Positions 5,213 through 6,320 of a stretch of DNA of 6,320 bases are shown here, piece by piece. Each line of letters starts with the position of its first letter. Positions within the stretch are counted from its first letter, which is position 1. The notes under the pieces are model-generated. The model saw nothing but the letters and a program-made list of their open reading frames with translations. It searched no databases and was not told the origin of the DNA. Position numbers and translations under genes: made by a program. The DNA comes from Lachnospiraceae bacterium UBA1066 (GTDB lineage: Bacteria > Bacillota > Clostridia > Lachnospirales > Lachnospiraceae), in assembly GCA_002316215.1 (NCBI GenBank), contig DCDB01000130.1, positions 1 to 6,320 of the forward strand, read 5' to 3'.

Positions 5213-6142
5213 TCAGATGCTTTCATACAGGTATTTTTTTCTTAATTTAAGCGGAGTTTCGCCCGTTTCTTTTTTAAATTCATTTATGAAATGCCCGAGA
5301 TTTGTAAAGCCGCATTCGTATGCGATATCGGTGATGGGGAGAGAAGTTTCCCGAAGGAGCCGGATGGCCTGACGGATGCGGTATTCGTTTATATAAGCGA
5401 CCGGTGATTTTCCGATGGCTTTTTTGAAGAAACGGCAGAAGTATTGTTCGTTGAAACTCATAAGCTCCGCCAGGCGGCTGATGTATATTTTTTCCCGGTA
5501 GTGTTCCTGTATATAGGTCAGCGTCTTTTTCAGGGCGTCGATCTTGACGTTGCTTTCGCTTCGAAGGGGCGTCAGCAGTTCATACTGCTTAAGCGCCGCG
5601 ATCATCTGCAGGAGCGAGGCTTTGATCTTAAGCTCGGATACGGCATCTCCGGTGGTATAATCAAACAGGTCTCTGCCGGATTCTTTTTCGAAAATTTCCC
5701 CGATGTTTTTGAACTCTTTTAGAATGACAGAAAAGGCCGGGCTTTCGTCTGTCAGCATGACGGGCATTGCCAGCTTATGACGGAGAAAAGGTTCAATCAG
5801 CTGTTCTTCGGAAGCGTCGGGCGAACGGAAGCTTATCACGGACGGAGAGAAGACGCAGGCCTGTTCAAGATAATGATCCTGTGAATAAAGATAATGCAAT
5901 TCGCCGCTGTTGACGAAGCAGAGGCATTCGCGGCTGACATCATAGCGCTTCATATTGATTTCCACGCGAAAATGTCCTTTTTCAATATGGATTATTTCCA
6001 GTTCCTCCTGCCAGTGATGCTTGGCTTCAAATGGTCTGCCTTTCATGAGATCCGACCGGGTCTGGTAAAACGCACACGGAAATGCCGCAGTTCCGTGTCT
6101 GCGGGCTTCTTTATATTTTGCAATCCGTTCCTGTTCGGGCAT
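5213..6142 (-). CDS. AraC-family transcriptional regulator with N-terminal cupin domain
   Basis: This 309-residue regulator has an N-terminal cupin-like sensing domain and a C-terminal DNA-binding domain. The cupin core is visible in HHWQEELEIIHIEKGHFRVEI (42-62) and CLCFVNSGELHYL (73-85), where effector sugars or related small molecules usually bind. The tandem helix-turn-helix region spans about 199-305: first helix pair YISRLAELMSFNEQYFCRFFKK (220-241), second ITDIAYECGFTNLGHFINEFKK (270-291), ending in the family signature GETPLKLRKKY (294-304). Length is normal and nothing is broken. The ATG at 6140-6142 is preceded by GGAG (complement of 6150-6153) at good spacing. No metabolic gene is next to it inside the window, so the target is unknown; divergent genes beyond the right edge are the natural candidates. 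Confidence 0.93.
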   Translation of the reverse strand: MPEQERIAKYKEARRHGTAAFPCAFYQTRSDLMKGRPFEAKHHWQEELEIIHIEKGHFRVEINMKRYDVSRECLCFVNSGELHYLYSQDHYLEQACVFSPSVISFRSPDASEEQLIEPFLRHKLAMPVMLTDESPAFSVILKEFKNIGEIFEKESGRDLFDYTTGDAVSELKIKASLLQMIAALKQYELLTPLRSESNVKIDALKKTLTYIQEHYREKIYISRLAELMSFNEQYFCRFFKKAIGKSPVAYINEYRIRQAIRLLRETSLPITDIAYECGFTNLGHFINEFKKETGETPLKLRKKYLYESI

Positions 6143-6170
6143 CCTGACGCTCCGTTATCCATAGTTTTTC

Positions 6171-6195
6171 GTGTGTTCTGTACACGGCAGAAATT
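6171..6195. promoter_or_regulatory. Short inverted repeats in the AraC-family gene's upstream region
   Basis: GTGT (6171-6174) and ACAC (6182-6185) form a small inverted repeat about 30 bp upstream of the AraC-family start. CGGCAGAAATT (6185-6195) is an exact reverse complement of AATTTCTGCCG at 6292-6302 inside the nearby tandem array. Either could be a regulator contact site. I found no convincing -35/-10 pair for the minus-strand gene in this region. Confidence 0.25.
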
Positions 6196-6223
6196 CTTCC
6201 GTCCTGGAATTTGAAATCCCGCC

Positions 6224-6320
6224 GCAGATGAAATCTGTAAAATCCTGTTGCAGATGAAATCTGTAAATTTCTGCTGCAGATGAAATCTGTAAATTTCTGC
6301 CGCAGATGAAATCTGTAAAA
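6224..6320. repeat. 26 bp tandem repeat array, four copies, open at the right edge
   Basis: GCAGATGAAATCTGTAAA recurs at 6224, 6250, 6276 and 6302, exactly 26 bp apart. The 18 bp core is identical in all four. The eight intervening bases vary slightly (ATCCTGTT, TTTCTGCT, TTTCTGCC), and the last copy is cut by the window end. Each core contains the inverted repeat CAGAT-GAA-ATCTG, and adjoining units add a TCTGC-GCAGA symmetry. A decayed partial unit may precede the first copy. The array begins 82 bp upstream of the AraC-family start codon. It could be an operator array, a phase-variable spacer or a minisatellite. Confidence 0.9.

Noticed and set aside
5894..6214. Plus-strand 106-residue frame opposite the AraC-family gene
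   Set aside because: It is antisense to a well-supported gene and has no domain or ribosome binding site; the same applies to the frame at 5444-5722.
6224..6320. CRISPR array
   Set aside because: The repeats are 18 bp with 8 bp near-identical intervals. CRISPR repeats and spacers are longer and the spacers are unique, and no cas gene is present.

Overview
The window looks like a chromosomal stretch from a moderate-GC member of the Clostridia, most likely Lachnospiraceae. This rests on strong Gram-positive ribosome binding sites (AGGAGG type), a T-box riboswitch, a Cys-lipobox substrate-binding protein with a Ser/Ala linker, the rplM-rpsI pair with a TTG-started rpsI, and an acidic protein resembling the DUF6483 group. 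Genus-level placement is not possible by eye.

Positions 1-529 contain no gene. An AT-rich start (1-119) leads into five ~20 bp A-tract repeats (120-228) that end just before a sigma-A type promoter (231-259). A complete T-box riboswitch (about 279-475) follows. Its specifier codon is TGG and its tRNA-end-binding bulge reads TGGC, both fitting tRNA-Trp. It controls a three-gene ABC importer operon: lipoprotein (530-1708), LivH-like permease (1733-2611) and ATPase (2612-3385). Gene content and riboswitch agree on a TrpXYZ-type tryptophan importer made when charged tRNA-Trp falls.

A near-consensus promoter (3389-3418) sits straight after the ATPase stop. It drives rplM (L13, 3532-3966) and rpsI (S9, 3982-4374) through a structured leader (3425-3489), which may be an L13 autoregulatory leader and/or the importer operon's terminator. 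A strong intrinsic terminator (4399-4433) ends the ribosomal operon. A separately promoted gene for a 181-residue acidic protein of unknown function (4566-5111) follows. Its 5' UTR has a long-loop inverted repeat enclosing a ribosome binding site and a possible 8-codon reading frame. One or two small hairpin terminators lie after it.

On the minus strand is a cupin plus AraC-type helix-turn-helix regulator (5213-6142). Upstream of it a 26 bp tandem repeat, four copies seen, each with an internal CAGAT/ATCTG inverted repeat, runs off the right edge. It could be an operator array or just a minisatellite.

I do not see a clearly new defence or mobile system. The points most worth a second look are the phased A-tract array before the T-box promoter, the 26 bp array beside the AraC gene, the UTR of the acidic protein, and the compact terminator/promoter/leader junction before rplM.
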